From Petunia secreta (Eukaryota > Streptophyta > Magnoliopsida > Solanales > Solanaceae): a stretch of DNA of 64,000 nt. Shown here one piece after another: positions 12,815 to 23,596 of the stretch (within the stretch, counting starts at the first letter, position 1; each line of letters starts with the position of its first letter). Position numbers and translations under genes: made by a program. The DNA lies in contig JARKIP010000033.1 in NCBI GenBank assembly GCA_029990175.1, positions 7,254,001 to 7,318,000 of the forward strand, written 5' to 3'. The notes under the pieces are model-generated. The model was not told the DNA's origin. It ran no database searches and saw nothing but the letters and a program-made list of their open reading frames with translations.

Positions 12815-13865
12815 GAAGTCTTGGCAATAGCCAAGATTTAGAACTCATATAGTTCAACACTTCGATATCAAAAGAACACAAAGTATTGTCTAAAGCCGAC
12901 ACTTCCTAACAAATACAACAAACTTTCTAAATTTTAAAGTAATGCTAACTTAAAACTAATAAAATTATATTATTAAAATAATCTTGCAAAATAATGTTAT
13001 TTATCAAATATTTTAAAATATTAACTTCACGAATAATAAATATTTGTAATTTTAAAAATCAAAATATCATATGAAATTTAATATTACATATAACTAAAAT
13101 GTTGGGAATTGCCAAGACTCTACACTCAAACTATTAACCATATTGGTTTTCTTTCGCACAAAATATGGGCAATTAACAAGACATCAGTGAGTGGAGAGTT
13201 CATATTTTCTATAAGTTCAACTATTGGAAATAGCCAAGACTTCACACACATAAAAGGTAAACTTTTAAAATCACAATTACACAAAGTATTGGCAAAAGGC
13301 AAGATTCCTAACAAATACCACAACCTTTATAATTTTTAAAGTAATAATAACTCAAAACTAATAGAGCTATAGAATTAAAACAATCTTGTCAATAACATTT
13401 ATTTATCATATTTTCAAATATTAACCTCACAAATAATAAATATTTTTAAAAATGAAATTGTGCTATGAAAGATATACCTGAAGTATTGGCAATAGCCAAG
13501 ACTCTACACTCAACCTATTCAGAACTTCGGTTTCTTTTCGCACAAAATATTGGCAATTACCAAGACTTTGCACATACACAAAAATAAATTCAATTGATAT
13601 TGACGCAAGAGTATTGTCAAAAGGCAACACTTACCAACACTTGAAACTCGTCCAATTGAAAACAACCCAAATATTCAAATTAACAAAAATATCAATCATC
13701 CAAGTGTAATTGTTTACATAAACATAACAAAAAAAACAATAAAACAAATATTATCAGTAGACTAAACTCATTGAAATAGCCAACACTTTACGGTCAAACC
13801 AATAACCAGGTCAATTTAACTTGACCCAAAAGTATTGTCAACAGCTAAGAATTCCTACCAAACCT
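12815..13865. repeat. Palindrome cluster E, between the two DUF1985 genes
   Basis: About ten variants are scattered through AT-rich DNA, at about 12815, 12880, 13095, 13225, 13280, 13480, 13545, 13605, 13770 and 13825. The segments 12830-13060 and 13230-13450 also resemble each other beyond the palindromes (both contain 'acaaagtattg', 'taatgttatttatc'-like and 'ttaacttcac'-like blocks). This indicates duplication of a larger unit. No gene is visible. Confidence 0.8.
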
Positions 13866-13878
13866 ATAAAAATGGTTT

Positions 13879-15796
13879 CTAACTCTCAGTGGATTTCTCC
13901 AACTCTTTTGCAGTACTAAAAGTATCATTTGGACTACTATAAGAAAGATCACATGCACCATCTTCTTGCGACGGAGATAACAAACGGAAATTTGGAAGTT
14001 CTTCAACTAGATCACATCTTTGCCTCTTCTTGCCACCTTCATCAGAAGATACTTGCTGACTTATAAAATCATCCACAGAGTCTATATGAACATTATATTG
14101 ATCACAACGCTTAATATCACTTACCTGCAAAATATGAAATAACAACACTGACAGCACATAACAAACAAATAAATCAAACAATAAAAGGAACACCATATAC
14201 AAACATACTTCTTCGACACTCGGCACATCAACATCTCCTGGTTGGAAAAAGATAAGAATCTCTCCGCTTTGCAGTTTAGCAATAATCTGAGAAGCAGTTT
14301 CTACAACAATATCAGCACCTTCTCCTTGAAAGTCCTTTATACCAGCACTGGATGAAACCAATTTTGCTACTCCCAGATTACTTTCATTGATTCCAATGCA
14401 CCCAGAATCCCTTTGTAGACACCGCCTTCAAAACCTTTCTTAAACATAGCAACATGCTCCAAGACCGAGTCGACCTTGGAATCCAGACACTAAACAGGAA
14501 TAAAATGAAGTCAAAAATTAATATTAAAAGGAGACAATCAGAAAATTCAAAGTATGAACAAAATAGAAAACATATATTACCGTCACACGTGCCACAAAAT
14601 TAGAGAAGTCGTCATCTAATCGCTTGTTTAAAGTACCAATAACACGCTGCACAATATTTACGTAAAATTATAAAATATAATTAGAATTTAATAAACAATA
14701 AAAGCAACTATTACTTACATCAACAACCAGATTCACTAAACCAAAAGGAAATGTTGAAGAACTATCAGCACCAACGTCACATGGAAACTGCAACTGAAGA
14801 GATAGATGTTTCCTCTATTCATCAGTAACAACAAGTGGCTCCATCTTAAATGAATCAAACATCTAATTCAATAAAGACATAAAAACAAAAACAGTAAATT
14901 ACATACATATCAAATATAAAAAAATGAATGATCAAACCAAACACAAAGTAATAAGCAATTACAGAAAACGCATGGAAATACTTCTCAACAAGAGTTGAGA
15001 ACCGAGGCTGCCTCAAATTACACCAAGAAAGCATCCGCGGAAATGCCTGATGCTTAGCTTCTGCATATGCTCGAAATACAGGGAACACTTCCAACACCCA
15101 CACATTGAACGCAAAGGGGAAACCGACTAAACAATACCAGCTCTCATTTTCCAAAGGCTCCGACTTAATTTGTTGAAGACAGTTTCTAAGAGAACCAACC
15201 AACCACTTGAAACCCAAAGTACCCCAAGGGTAACTGTAACGAAGCTCATCATCATCAATCACTTTCATCAAGTGACTACTAACCTCACAATCCTCAGACC
15301 GACCCAATAAAACCCTCTCAACAATGTAAACTTCAGCAAGCTTAACAGCACCACCATCATTGTCCCAAAAAGGCTGAAAACGACTGCATGCATGAGTGCT
15401 AAGAAATCTCTTCAGATCAGACAATTTGATTGTGCGATAACTTGGGAAATAACGATTTGGACGAGAAGATACAACACTAAAATCACCAGAAGAAACACCT
15501 TAACCCGTAATCAAGTTAAAACCATCCAAGTCAAATACACATTGATGCCCACACACACTAAACCTAATAACCATATCATCAACACAATAAGTCTGTGAAA
15601 GCATCATGCAATGCACGACATTCCAAGAAAAATTCACATCTCCCAACTCCATAAATTTGCCGAAAACTCCACCTTTCAGCAACGTCAACTGCCGCTCCGT
15701 CAAAAATTCACTAACCAAACTAACATACTTACCATCACCACCCCATGAACCTTTGGCATCAAACCAGTGCTCAAACTTAAAAATTTGATCTCCTTC
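13879..15796 (-). pseudogene. Second DUF1985 gene of the MULE, no protease part seen
   Basis: The exon from 15796 (acceptor ccatag) to about 14968 (donor gtaattgc) matches the DUF1985 part of the neighbouring gene block for block: GGVFGKFMEL, FNLITG, AEVYIVERVLLG, VGFPFAFNVWVLEVFPVF. One in-frame stop lies near 15500. Downstream there are smaller possible exons (about 14800-14400) and a last segment, 14361-13879, ending KELEKSTES. The last segment has an internal intron, about 14211-14126. No His/Asp/Cys protease block follows before 12.2 kb. I infer a paralogue that lost, or never had, the Ulp1 domain. The first exon with the start codon is not identified; it should lie upstream of 15850. 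Confidence 0.72.
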
Positions 15797-15983
15797 CTAT
15801 GGAAACAAAAAATAAAATATACATATTCAACAACACTATTAGAAATATGATAACAAAATAGAAAGCAACAGACAAGGGAACATACATTATGATGTACATC
15901 ATGAACTCACAATGAGTATGCAGAAAAATTCCTGCCACAAAAAACAAACACAACTAAAAAAACAGAAAATACCTACAGAACAA

Positions 15984-16450
15984 GCAAATTAACTACTGCC
16001 AATAACCAACACTTTAAACTCTACCAGAAAGGGCAAATTGTACATATAGTCTCCGCAAGTATTGTCTGTACCGAAGACTTTAATTTCTGATGCAAAGCAA
16101 AAGTTACACTAAAAATCTCTAAAAGTATTGACAATAGCCAAGATTTTAAACTATACTGAAGTAACACACTTCAGGAGAAAATCTATGAAAGTCTTGGCAA
16201 TAGGGAACACATACACTGAAAATATCTAAACATATTGGCAATAGCCAAGACTTTAAACTCTATTGCAATAACCAATATAGAAAAAATCATGCAACTATTG
16301 GCAATAGCCAGGACTTTACGATCTGCTGAAAATGGGACCTTACACTGAAAAATCTCTACAGTATTGGCTATTGCCAATACTTTAAACTCTATTGCAATAC
16401 CAATTTAGAAAATGTGTATACAACTCTTGGCAATAGCCAAGACTGCACGC
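15984..16450. repeat. Palindrome cluster F with ~65-bp periodicity
   Basis: Eight variants occur at about 15985, 16055, 16120, 16185, 16230, 16295, 16360 and 16420, most 60-70 bp apart. Each is followed by a related tail (tttaaactct, then 'gcaata', then 'aaaaatct'), so this is a degenerate tandem repeat of about 65 bp with the palindrome as its most conserved part. It lies upstream of the second DUF1985 gene and near the right end of the MULE. Confidence 0.85.
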
Positions 16451-16789
16451 TATATGAAATTTGAAGCTTCAAATGACCGGAATCAAGCAAACATAACCAA
16501 AAGAATCTACAAAAATCTCAAACATAAATCAAAATGGAAATAACTGACAAATAAATATATAAACAGCCCCAATAAGTATACAAATAAAATTAGAGGTGAA
16601 ATAATTTGCAGATAAATGATTAGGCTTAGTAAAAATAACAATTTAAACAAAAAATAATACAACAAACACAGGAAACAGAGAATACGAACCCTAAATCACC
16701 AACACAAAATGAAGAAAGAAGGGAAATGGCAGACCAGGAACGTCGATCGAGAGAGAGAAATCCTTTCAGGGGAGAAACGTGAATTATGT

Positions 16790-16915
16790 TAAAAGGTGGG
16801 CAAAATAGTACTTTCACATGGGGGGCTATGAGGTGGTTGGCATTTAGTTAACACATTTCTAAATGGAGGCAATTAGGTAAGACCACCTCTTATTGAGGGT
16901 AATAGGTGAAATTTT
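16790..16915. repeat. Candidate right terminal region of the MULE
   Basis: Read on the minus strand from 16915, the sequence starts ccaaaaaatttcacctatta and continues with short alternating purine/pyrimidine blocks, as MULE terminal inverted repeats often do. The partner end would lie left of 4187 and is not present, so neither the inverted repeat nor the usual 9-bp target duplication can be tested here. Confidence 0.35.
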
Positions 16916-17622
16916 TTGGAACAAGTTTTGTTCAAAGCCCCAGTATTTTATTATGCTGCTTTATATAAAGCTTCAGTAAACTAACCCAGTATAAAATACG
17001 GGGGCTTTGAACATGCCCCAGTATTTTGTTATGGGACTGAAGCTTTATATATAAAGTCCCATAACAAAATTATGGGACCTTTGAACATATTAGTTCAAGG
17101 TCCCATTATTTTGTTATGGGACTTTATATATAAATCTTCAGTTCCATAACAAAATAATGAGACCTTTGTTATGGGAAAAATCCCATTATTTTGTTATGGG
17201 ATAAAGTTCCATAACAAAATAGTGGGGCTGTGAACAAAACTTGCTCAAAGCCACGGTATTTTGTTATGGGATTGAAGCTTTATACTCCCTCTGTCCCAAT
17301 TTATGTGACACCATTTCCTTTTTTGTTTGTCCCAAAATGAATAACACCTTTCCTTATTTGACAACTATTTAATGTATCATCTCTATTTTATCCTTGTTGG
17401 GCCCTACATACTTTTAAAGCTACCAATAACTTTTTTATTACTCAAATATTCTCTTTCTTACTTTTTCAAGGGTAAAATTGAAACTTTACAAGGTCAACCT
17501 CTATTTTCTTAAACTCCGAGCCCGGTCAAATGGTGCCACATAAAATGGGACGGATGGAGTATATAAAGTCTCATAGCAAAATACTGGGGCTTTCAAAGCC
17601 CCAGTATTTTGTTATGTGACTA
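16916..17622. repeat. Cluster of inverted repeats (foldback-like), interrupted by a MITE
   Basis: Blocks of 'caaagccccagtattttgtt' and 'atgggactgaagctttatat' occur in both orientations at least six times. They form nested hairpins such as agccccagtatttt...aaaatactggggct and atgggactttata...tataaagtcccat. The outermost visible copies are near 16931 and 17596-17622. The structure resembles a foldback element or several copies of one small inverted-repeat element inserted into each other. No coding sequence is present. Confidence 0.8.
17285..17559. mobile_element. Stowaway-type MITE
   Basis: The left end is ctccctctgtcccaatttat and the right end ...aaatgggacggatggag, which form an imperfect terminal inverted repeat. 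TA flanks both sides (17283-17284 and 17560-17561), the Tc1/mariner target duplication. The 275-bp length and the lack of an open frame fit a non-autonomous Stowaway element. It has inserted at the 'tatata' centre of a hairpin in the surrounding foldback cluster. Confidence 0.88.
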
Positions 17623-19400
17623 ATCTGGGGGTGTTTTCCAACGCTAATGGAGTGTAAGTACGCGCGCGAATTTTTACTTATTTCTCAATTAATTTTAAAA
17701 TGGTGGATAAAATTCCTTAAGCGCGTTCTAAAATAGCTACGGATCAAAATTTCATGTTTTCGGTCTCAAAAGTATTTTGGTTTGCTTCATGCAGCCAAAA
17801 GGATGAGTCATCCGTGATAAAAATTCACTTTTGTCCTATGATAAATTTTATTAATCTCTAACAAAAATTAAATAAATCCACTGCCACTCCCCGAACCTTG
17901 ATAAGGTGACGACATGATAAATCTTGTTACGTCTATTGGAGAATCTTATGGATGACATCACAATTCACAACAAACAGTCTTCATGCATGAATGGAACTCA
18001 AACTTGTTGCTATCCATCATTATGATCTCTTGTTTTAAATTTTTTTAAAAGTATAATTCAAATTCCTTTGCTAGACCTCTGCTGAGGGATCTCTGACTGT
18101 TGAAATATTTATACCTTTCAGAACTAAAGATTAGTGTGTATGACCTAAAAAGATAAGGGAATACGAAATAATTAACCAACTTAATAACATGATTGAAGTC
18201 ATCTTAGAGCTTATGGTATTTTCTTAAGAACTGAATGAAAGTTTGTGAAGTGTTACTTAATTCTATTGGCAGGGTTTCGAAAATTATTTACACCCTACAA
18301 TATTGGTCAAAAATCAAATCCATCTCCCTCAACTATGAACAATGATTATTCTCCCTCATTTATCTCAATGAACTTTCGAAAAATCCTATTTTACTGTCTA
18401 GATTATCAAGCTTTTGTAATTTTTTTTCATTAATGTCATGATTTATTTCATTCTATGTTATATCTATATAACAAATAAATAATTTCATTAAAATAAAAAA
18501 TGAATACTAATCAAACTATATAAGTTAATGATTTCATTAATAAACTAAATGATAAGAACATACTGTAGAAATAATTTTACTTGTACGAATTCTTTGCTAA
18601 TAAAAATCAAAACTCAAAGTAAATATATTACACAATAAAAAATTAAATTTTAATGGATGAAGTATTAGAAAAAATATTGAAGATAGTAATACTAATATTA
18701 ATACTAATACTAATAGAGAGCGAAGATGACAAAACCTGAGCAAGTGCAACTTATCTTAAACACGATATCCGAAAGAGATGGAACATTAAAATAATTAAAA
18801 AAAAGAAAGGAAAAATGTCCAAATTTATCCCTGTATTGTTCCAAATTGTTCAAGCTTTTCCTTTGGTAGACTTATCGTCAATTAATGTTAGCAGCTCGTC
18901 TTGTAATTGCCCTTTATCAATAACATAGGTACAATAAAAAATGAGTGAATTTATGTGTTCAAAGTGTTTAAGGAAAAGGATAAATAGTTATCCTAAATAT
19001 TGATCTTATCTTAAATGAATTTAAATAATAATGTCTATTATATTTCACCACCAAGACCGACTCACATGGTGGGCTAAGGGATACTAGCACCAGCCAGCTT
19101 GGCAAAATTTTTTGTATTTATGTGTTAGATTTCTTAAAAAAACATGTGTATTAAGTGGCACCATAAAATAAAATTATCTTTGAGTGCATTGGTCGAGTAT
19201 ACCTATAATACTTGCATCTTTTTCTTAGTTTTCCATCATATTTTGAATACCTTAGGTCTCTTCTTTATTTCGTCTTATTTTATTTCTATATTTATTCTTA
19301 TATTATAAATAATGGCATCTAGAAGCAGACGACGACCAAAGTGACTCCGAATTATAGCCTCAGGAGCGAGGTTCTGCAGGGAGAAAAAGAAGGACAAGAA
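17623..19400. other. AT-rich noncoding DNA
   Basis: I see no gene, no clear element ends and no recognisable RNA in this stretch. The only open frame of note (18245-18433, 62 codons) has no protein-like composition. A 5' LTR of the Tat element that starts near 19.4 kb may be hidden here, but I could not place its ends. Confidence 0.5.
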
Positions 19401-19419
19401 CCAAGGATTCGAAAAGCTC

Positions 19420-20581
19420 ATGGAGACGCAGCAACAACATTCGATATTCATGGCCAAAACGCTGTCTAAGTGCCTGGAAGAAGCTTTCATGAGTGCAGCG
19501 CTATCGCCGAATCCCCTACGAAGATCGATATCCAAGGGAAACACACCAGATTTAGTCGCTTGGTGGATCAACCTCAACGTAGCATTAGAAAGTTCTGATA
19601 CCACTAACGTCCCAGCACCGCGAAGGACTGCTTTTTGAGGAAGACGTACTTTACTAGTTGAAGAAACATTGTGACCAGGTTGATCAAATACCGGGGGCTC
19701 CACCGGTTGTGAAAAAGATCGACGAGGAAAAAATTGCTCAACAGACCTACAAGCCTAGCACCGCCGCGCTATTAATCCTTAAGAATTTCAAGATACCCGA
19801 AATAAACAGGTATGATGGCACCACAGACCCAAGTATCCATAGAGTTGCCGACGTGACAGTGATAAAAAGCAACGATTTAGCAAGAGAAGAATTCCAATCT
19901 GTATTGGTAAAGAAATTTAGAGGTAGCTTGACCAAAAGAGCTCTGGCTTGGTATACTAAAATGCTAGAAGGGTTCATAAATTCTCTCACTCATATGCAAG
20001 ATCAGTTCGTAAAAGCGCACTCGAGTGCTAAAGAACGAGAGAAGAGGATGGAAGACATCTTCGATAATAAGAAGAAGGAAAGAGAATTGCTGAAAGATTA
20101 TTTGGAAAGGCTTCAAAAGGAGTGCATAACTCTCCCTCCAGTGCCGGACAATATAGCGATCATGGCTTTTGCCAAGAGCTTGAACCCCAGATATTTCGTA
20201 GCCACATGAAAGCTGCAAACCAGTCTACACGAGAATCTGACTAAGATGTGGAATAAGTTATATCATCACTACAACCAAAAAATCAGGATAGAGGCTGATG
20301 TATGGAGAGTATCACCGTAGCATTACAGTCGAAGCCACGAACGAGATACAATCGACAGTGACAAACTCGAGATATGCTGAAAAAAAGGCCGGAGAGTGTA
20401 TCACACTCACCTGTTAGGGCCCTCTGGCAGGAACAACGATGCAGAATAGGTCAGTTCTCGAAGGGGTGAACACCTTTTGCAGTCTAAAAGAGGGCCCGAG
20501 CCTAGAAGGTTTAAAGATTTTGGCTTTCACGTAATCGACGTTGAATTAGTAAGAGACCATTTCCAAGGATTGGGTCAGTAT
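19420..20581 (+). pseudogene. Tat-lineage gypsy gag, first part
   Basis: A Met codon at 19420 opens a short stretch (METQQQHS...) that ends at 19636. The main gag core follows in another frame at 19658-20209: FKIPEINRYDGTTDPSIH, then ALAWYTKMLEGFINSLTHMQDQFVKAHSS, the typical plant gypsy gag (Retrotrans_gag) pattern. A stop at 20207 and further stops follow, with weaker similarity to 20581. The product would be the capsid/nucleocapsid protein. It ends where the TRIM array begins, and the zinc-knuckle part is found after the array at 21916. Orientation and lineage match the protease-pol half at 43.2-47.6 kb. Confidence 0.75.
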
Positions 20582-21915
20582 TGTAAGACCCCAGCTAAGG
20601 GTTAAGCTTAAGTGTCCTACATCGGTATAACACGTGAGAGATGCTGGTTATATAAGTTAACAGGCCTTAGACCTAATGACGCGTTTTAAAGCCGTGCGTG
20701 CCTAGGCCCATAGCAGACAATATCACTAGTGGGCTTGGATTCTTACAGATGGTATCAGAGCCACTCCGCATCGGCTTTTTCGATGTAGGTCAAGAGTTCA
20801 AATGCTGGGTCTAGGCGAATTCCCGGTACGCAGGGCAAACCTTAACGAGGACGCTGAGTCCATAAGAGGGGGTGTATGTGACACCCCAGCTAAGGGTTAA
20901 GTATCCCACATCGGCATAACACAGAAGTGATCATGGATATTTAAGTAAGCATGCCTTAAACCATAGCGACGCATTTTAAAACTGTGCGGGCCTAGGCCCA
21001 AAGCAGACAATATCACTAGCGGGGTTGGGCTGTTATAGATGGTATCAGAGCCACTCCGTGTCAGCCTTGTTGATGTGAGTCAGAGTTCAGTGCTGAGTCT
21101 AGGTGGATCCCGGTGTGCGGGGCAAACCTCAGTGTGAGTCTAGGCTAATTCCGCTACGCATGGCAAACCTCAGCGAGGACGCTGTGTCCATAAGAGATGG
21201 TGTATGTAACACCCTAGCTAAGGGTTAAGCGTAAGTGTCACACGTCAGCATAACATGTGAGAGATGCTGAGTATATAAGTTAACAGGCCTTAGACCTAAT
21301 GACGCATTTTAAAGCTGTGTAGGCCTAGGACCATAGTGGATAATATCACTAGCAGGCGTGGGTTGTTATAGATTTACAGATGGTATCGAGCCACTCACTG
21401 TCAGCCTTGTCGATGCGGGACAGAGTTCAGTGCTGAGTCTAGGCGAATCCCGGTACGCGGGGCAAATCTTAGTGGTGAGTCTCGCCGAATCCCTGTACGG
21501 GGGCCAAACCTCAGCGAGGATGCTGAGTCCATAAGAGAGGGTGTATGTAACACCCCAGCTAAGGGTTAAGTGTCCCACATCGGCATAGCACAGGAGAGAT
21601 GCTGGGTATATAAGTTAATTGACCTTAGACCCGAGTAACGCATTTTAAAGCCGTGCGGGCCTAGGCCCAAAGCGGACAATATCACTAGCGAGCTGGGCAG
21701 TTACAGATGGTATCAGCGAGAACGCTAAGTGCATAAGAGGGGGTGTATGTGACACCCCAGCTAAAGGTTAAACATAAGTGTCTCACATCGGCATAACACG
21801 TGAGAGATGCTGGGCATATAAGTTAACAGGCTTTAGACCTAATGACGCATTTTAAAAGCAGTGCAGGCCTCGGTCCAAAAGTGGAAAATATCACTAGCGG
21901 GCTTGGGCTGTTACA
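20582..21915 (+). mobile_element. Tandem TRIM array: five LTRs and four internal domains
   Basis: Five related LTR copies lie at about 20582-20747, 20877-21037, 21205-21378, 21546-21705 and 21748-21915. Consensus ends are TGTAACACCCC and GGCTGTTACA, so TGTAAC and GTTACA are inverted. The first four are followed by gatggtatcag, a tRNA-Met type primer site; the third and fourth copies are altered. Each internal domain (about 129, 167, 167 and 42 bp) ends in a purine tract, aagagggggtg in the better copies, directly before the next LTR. No coding sequence is present. The lengths fit a TRIM, a short non-autonomous LTR element. Flanks agtat (20577-20581) and aatat (21916-21920) match at 4 of 5 bases and may be the target duplication of the whole array. 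Confidence 0.88.
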
Positions 21916-22018
21916 AATATGTCCATTGCCCACATGTACGAAAAATGATTCCGGCAAAGAGAATTCCTTACTTTATTGTGCATTCCATCAGGATTACGGT
22001 CACGAGGCCACTAATGGT
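21916..22018 (+). pseudogene. Tat gag fragment with zinc-knuckle half
   Basis: This encodes a stretch ending YCAFHQDYGHEATN, which is the first half of the C..H..GH..C knuckle of Tat-type gag proteins. It stops being gag-like at 22018, where the next insertion begins. The remaining part (TKCRALMLEVAHLLNE) is found at 27448. It is the same strand as the gag core before the TRIM array, but offset by one base, so a small indel also occurred. Confidence 0.75.
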
Positions 22019-23126
22019 ATGTTTTGTCTAGAAACAAGTTATATAGGGATTAATAATGCATGGATTACTATTATAGAAATTAGTAATATGGTAATTAGTA
22101 ATGTATGGATTATTTTTATCATGTGTTTGGTTTACTGTATTCAAAATTTGATATACTAGTAATTGATACAAACTAGTATAAACTTTTGTTTAGAATTATA
22201 ACCTTGGCCGTTTATAGGAATTTTTTATTTTATTTAATTGAGTGATTAGTTAATGAGCTAATATTCACAATGCCCAAACTCACGAGTTAGCAAATAATTG
22301 ACATCATTTTCATCTTCAATTACATGACACACTTTGGGGTGATATTAGAATAAATTCGGAACTTAACTATGCTTTTAGTCATAATTTCACATTCGCATGT
22401 TGTAAATTAACAAGGTGCATCATTCGTATTCATTTGCTTAATTTCCCTATTCTCAATGCTAACAACAACATACCTACTAATAATCCTATAAGTGGGGTCT
22501 GACACATTCTCGATGCCACTAGCTAATTAATCTTTCAAGTATAAAAATTATTGTGTCATTATTCAATAAAAATGTGATCATTAAAAAGTAAAATTCATTC
22601 AACTTAAAAATGAATGTGAAACTATAAAGTCTGGAGTGGATTAATTAACTAGTCAACTTTAAGAAACAATTCTGATAAGAAACCCGAACCCCTCTCCAAC
22701 TCACTGCACTGCCCAAAAAAAAAAAAAAAAAGAATAAGAATAAACGAACACACGCATAGAGTTTTAGACATCAAAAGCAGATACTGCTTGACTCAAGACA
22801 ATGATGAAATCCTTAAAAAGAAAAATTGTTAATTGACAGGTAAAGACAAACTTCACCTGAATTTTATGAAATATTGAATGTTGCGTTCAACACAATATAC
22901 AGAGGAGCATACTAACCAAATAGAACTATGGTAAAAAGACTAAGGCGAGTTGCTTTTATCAAAAAACTAAGATACTTACATATGAAAATATAGTCAATGC
23001 TTTGAAGGTTGTTAGTTAAGCAAAAATTATCAAACTAGTGTCACCACTTATATATACCAAAATTAACTTCCACATATCTCAAAGTTTTTCACTAAATATC
23101 ATGAACATCATAGTTTTTCGATCAAG

Positions 23127-23596
23127 TTAACTCATACTCAACGATATTTTCATCTTCATGATATCCTTACAATGAACTAGTGTTGCTTGGATTCGTCGCT
23201 CTGGGGTATACAGCTCAAATGCAAGGGACTTAAGGATGGTATAAATTTGCTCAAGAAGATTAGATATGTCACGTGTCCTAATCTTGTCAACCAATATAGC
23301 CATTCTTTTCATTACCAGTAGAACATGTCCTTTTAGTATTTTTACCTTGTTCTTGGGGTTGTTAAGTCGAACATATTCACGTTGAGATGCTCCATCAAAT
23401 GCACTAGGTCTATTATGAATATTTTCAGTTTCTCTCATAGCTACATGAGGTCTATGTCTCGCATCAATTTCTCCTTCTTCTTCACCATCAAGATCAATAG
23501 TAAATTCCAAATTCATGTCTTCAACAGAAGTTGGTGGCCCTTCTGCAAACTCCCATGTGGCACTATCTTTCCCAAAGAGTTCCTCCTACTCTTCAA
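23127..23596 (-). pseudogene. Unidentified coding fragment in the 5.4-kb insertion
   Basis: The longest clean stretch is 23516-23127 (about 129 codons), and the frame extends upstream to a stop near 23594. The product is acidic early (GEEEGEIDARH) and then Lys/Arg- and Leu-rich (ISNLLEQIYTILKSLAFELYTPERR). I recognise no family. It is the only protein-like open frame in the insertion, so it could be the remnant of the element's own protein (for example a second, non-transposase ORF) or a captured host fragment. Confidence 0.35.

Larger units (their letters stand above)
4187..16915 (+). mobile_element. Mutator-like element with transposase and two DUF1985 genes, left end lost
   Basis: The unit contains a plus-strand MULE transposase, an antisense DUF1985-Ulp1 gene, a second antisense DUF1985 gene, and a dispersed palindrome found only in this interval. 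MULEs carrying Ulp1-like protease genes are known in plants (the Kaonashi-type group). The left boundary is the Ogre LTR at 4186, so the left terminal repeat is not in view. The right boundary near 16915 is inferred from MULE-like terminal sequence and from the start of an unrelated inverted-repeat cluster. The element is decayed: all three genes carry stops or frameshifts. Confidence 0.7.

Noticed and set aside
6845..16450. CRISPR-like interpretation of the regularly spaced palindromes
   Set aside because: This is plant nuclear DNA. The spacers are related to each other rather than unique, and there are no cas genes. The pattern is a degenerate tandem repeat within a transposon.
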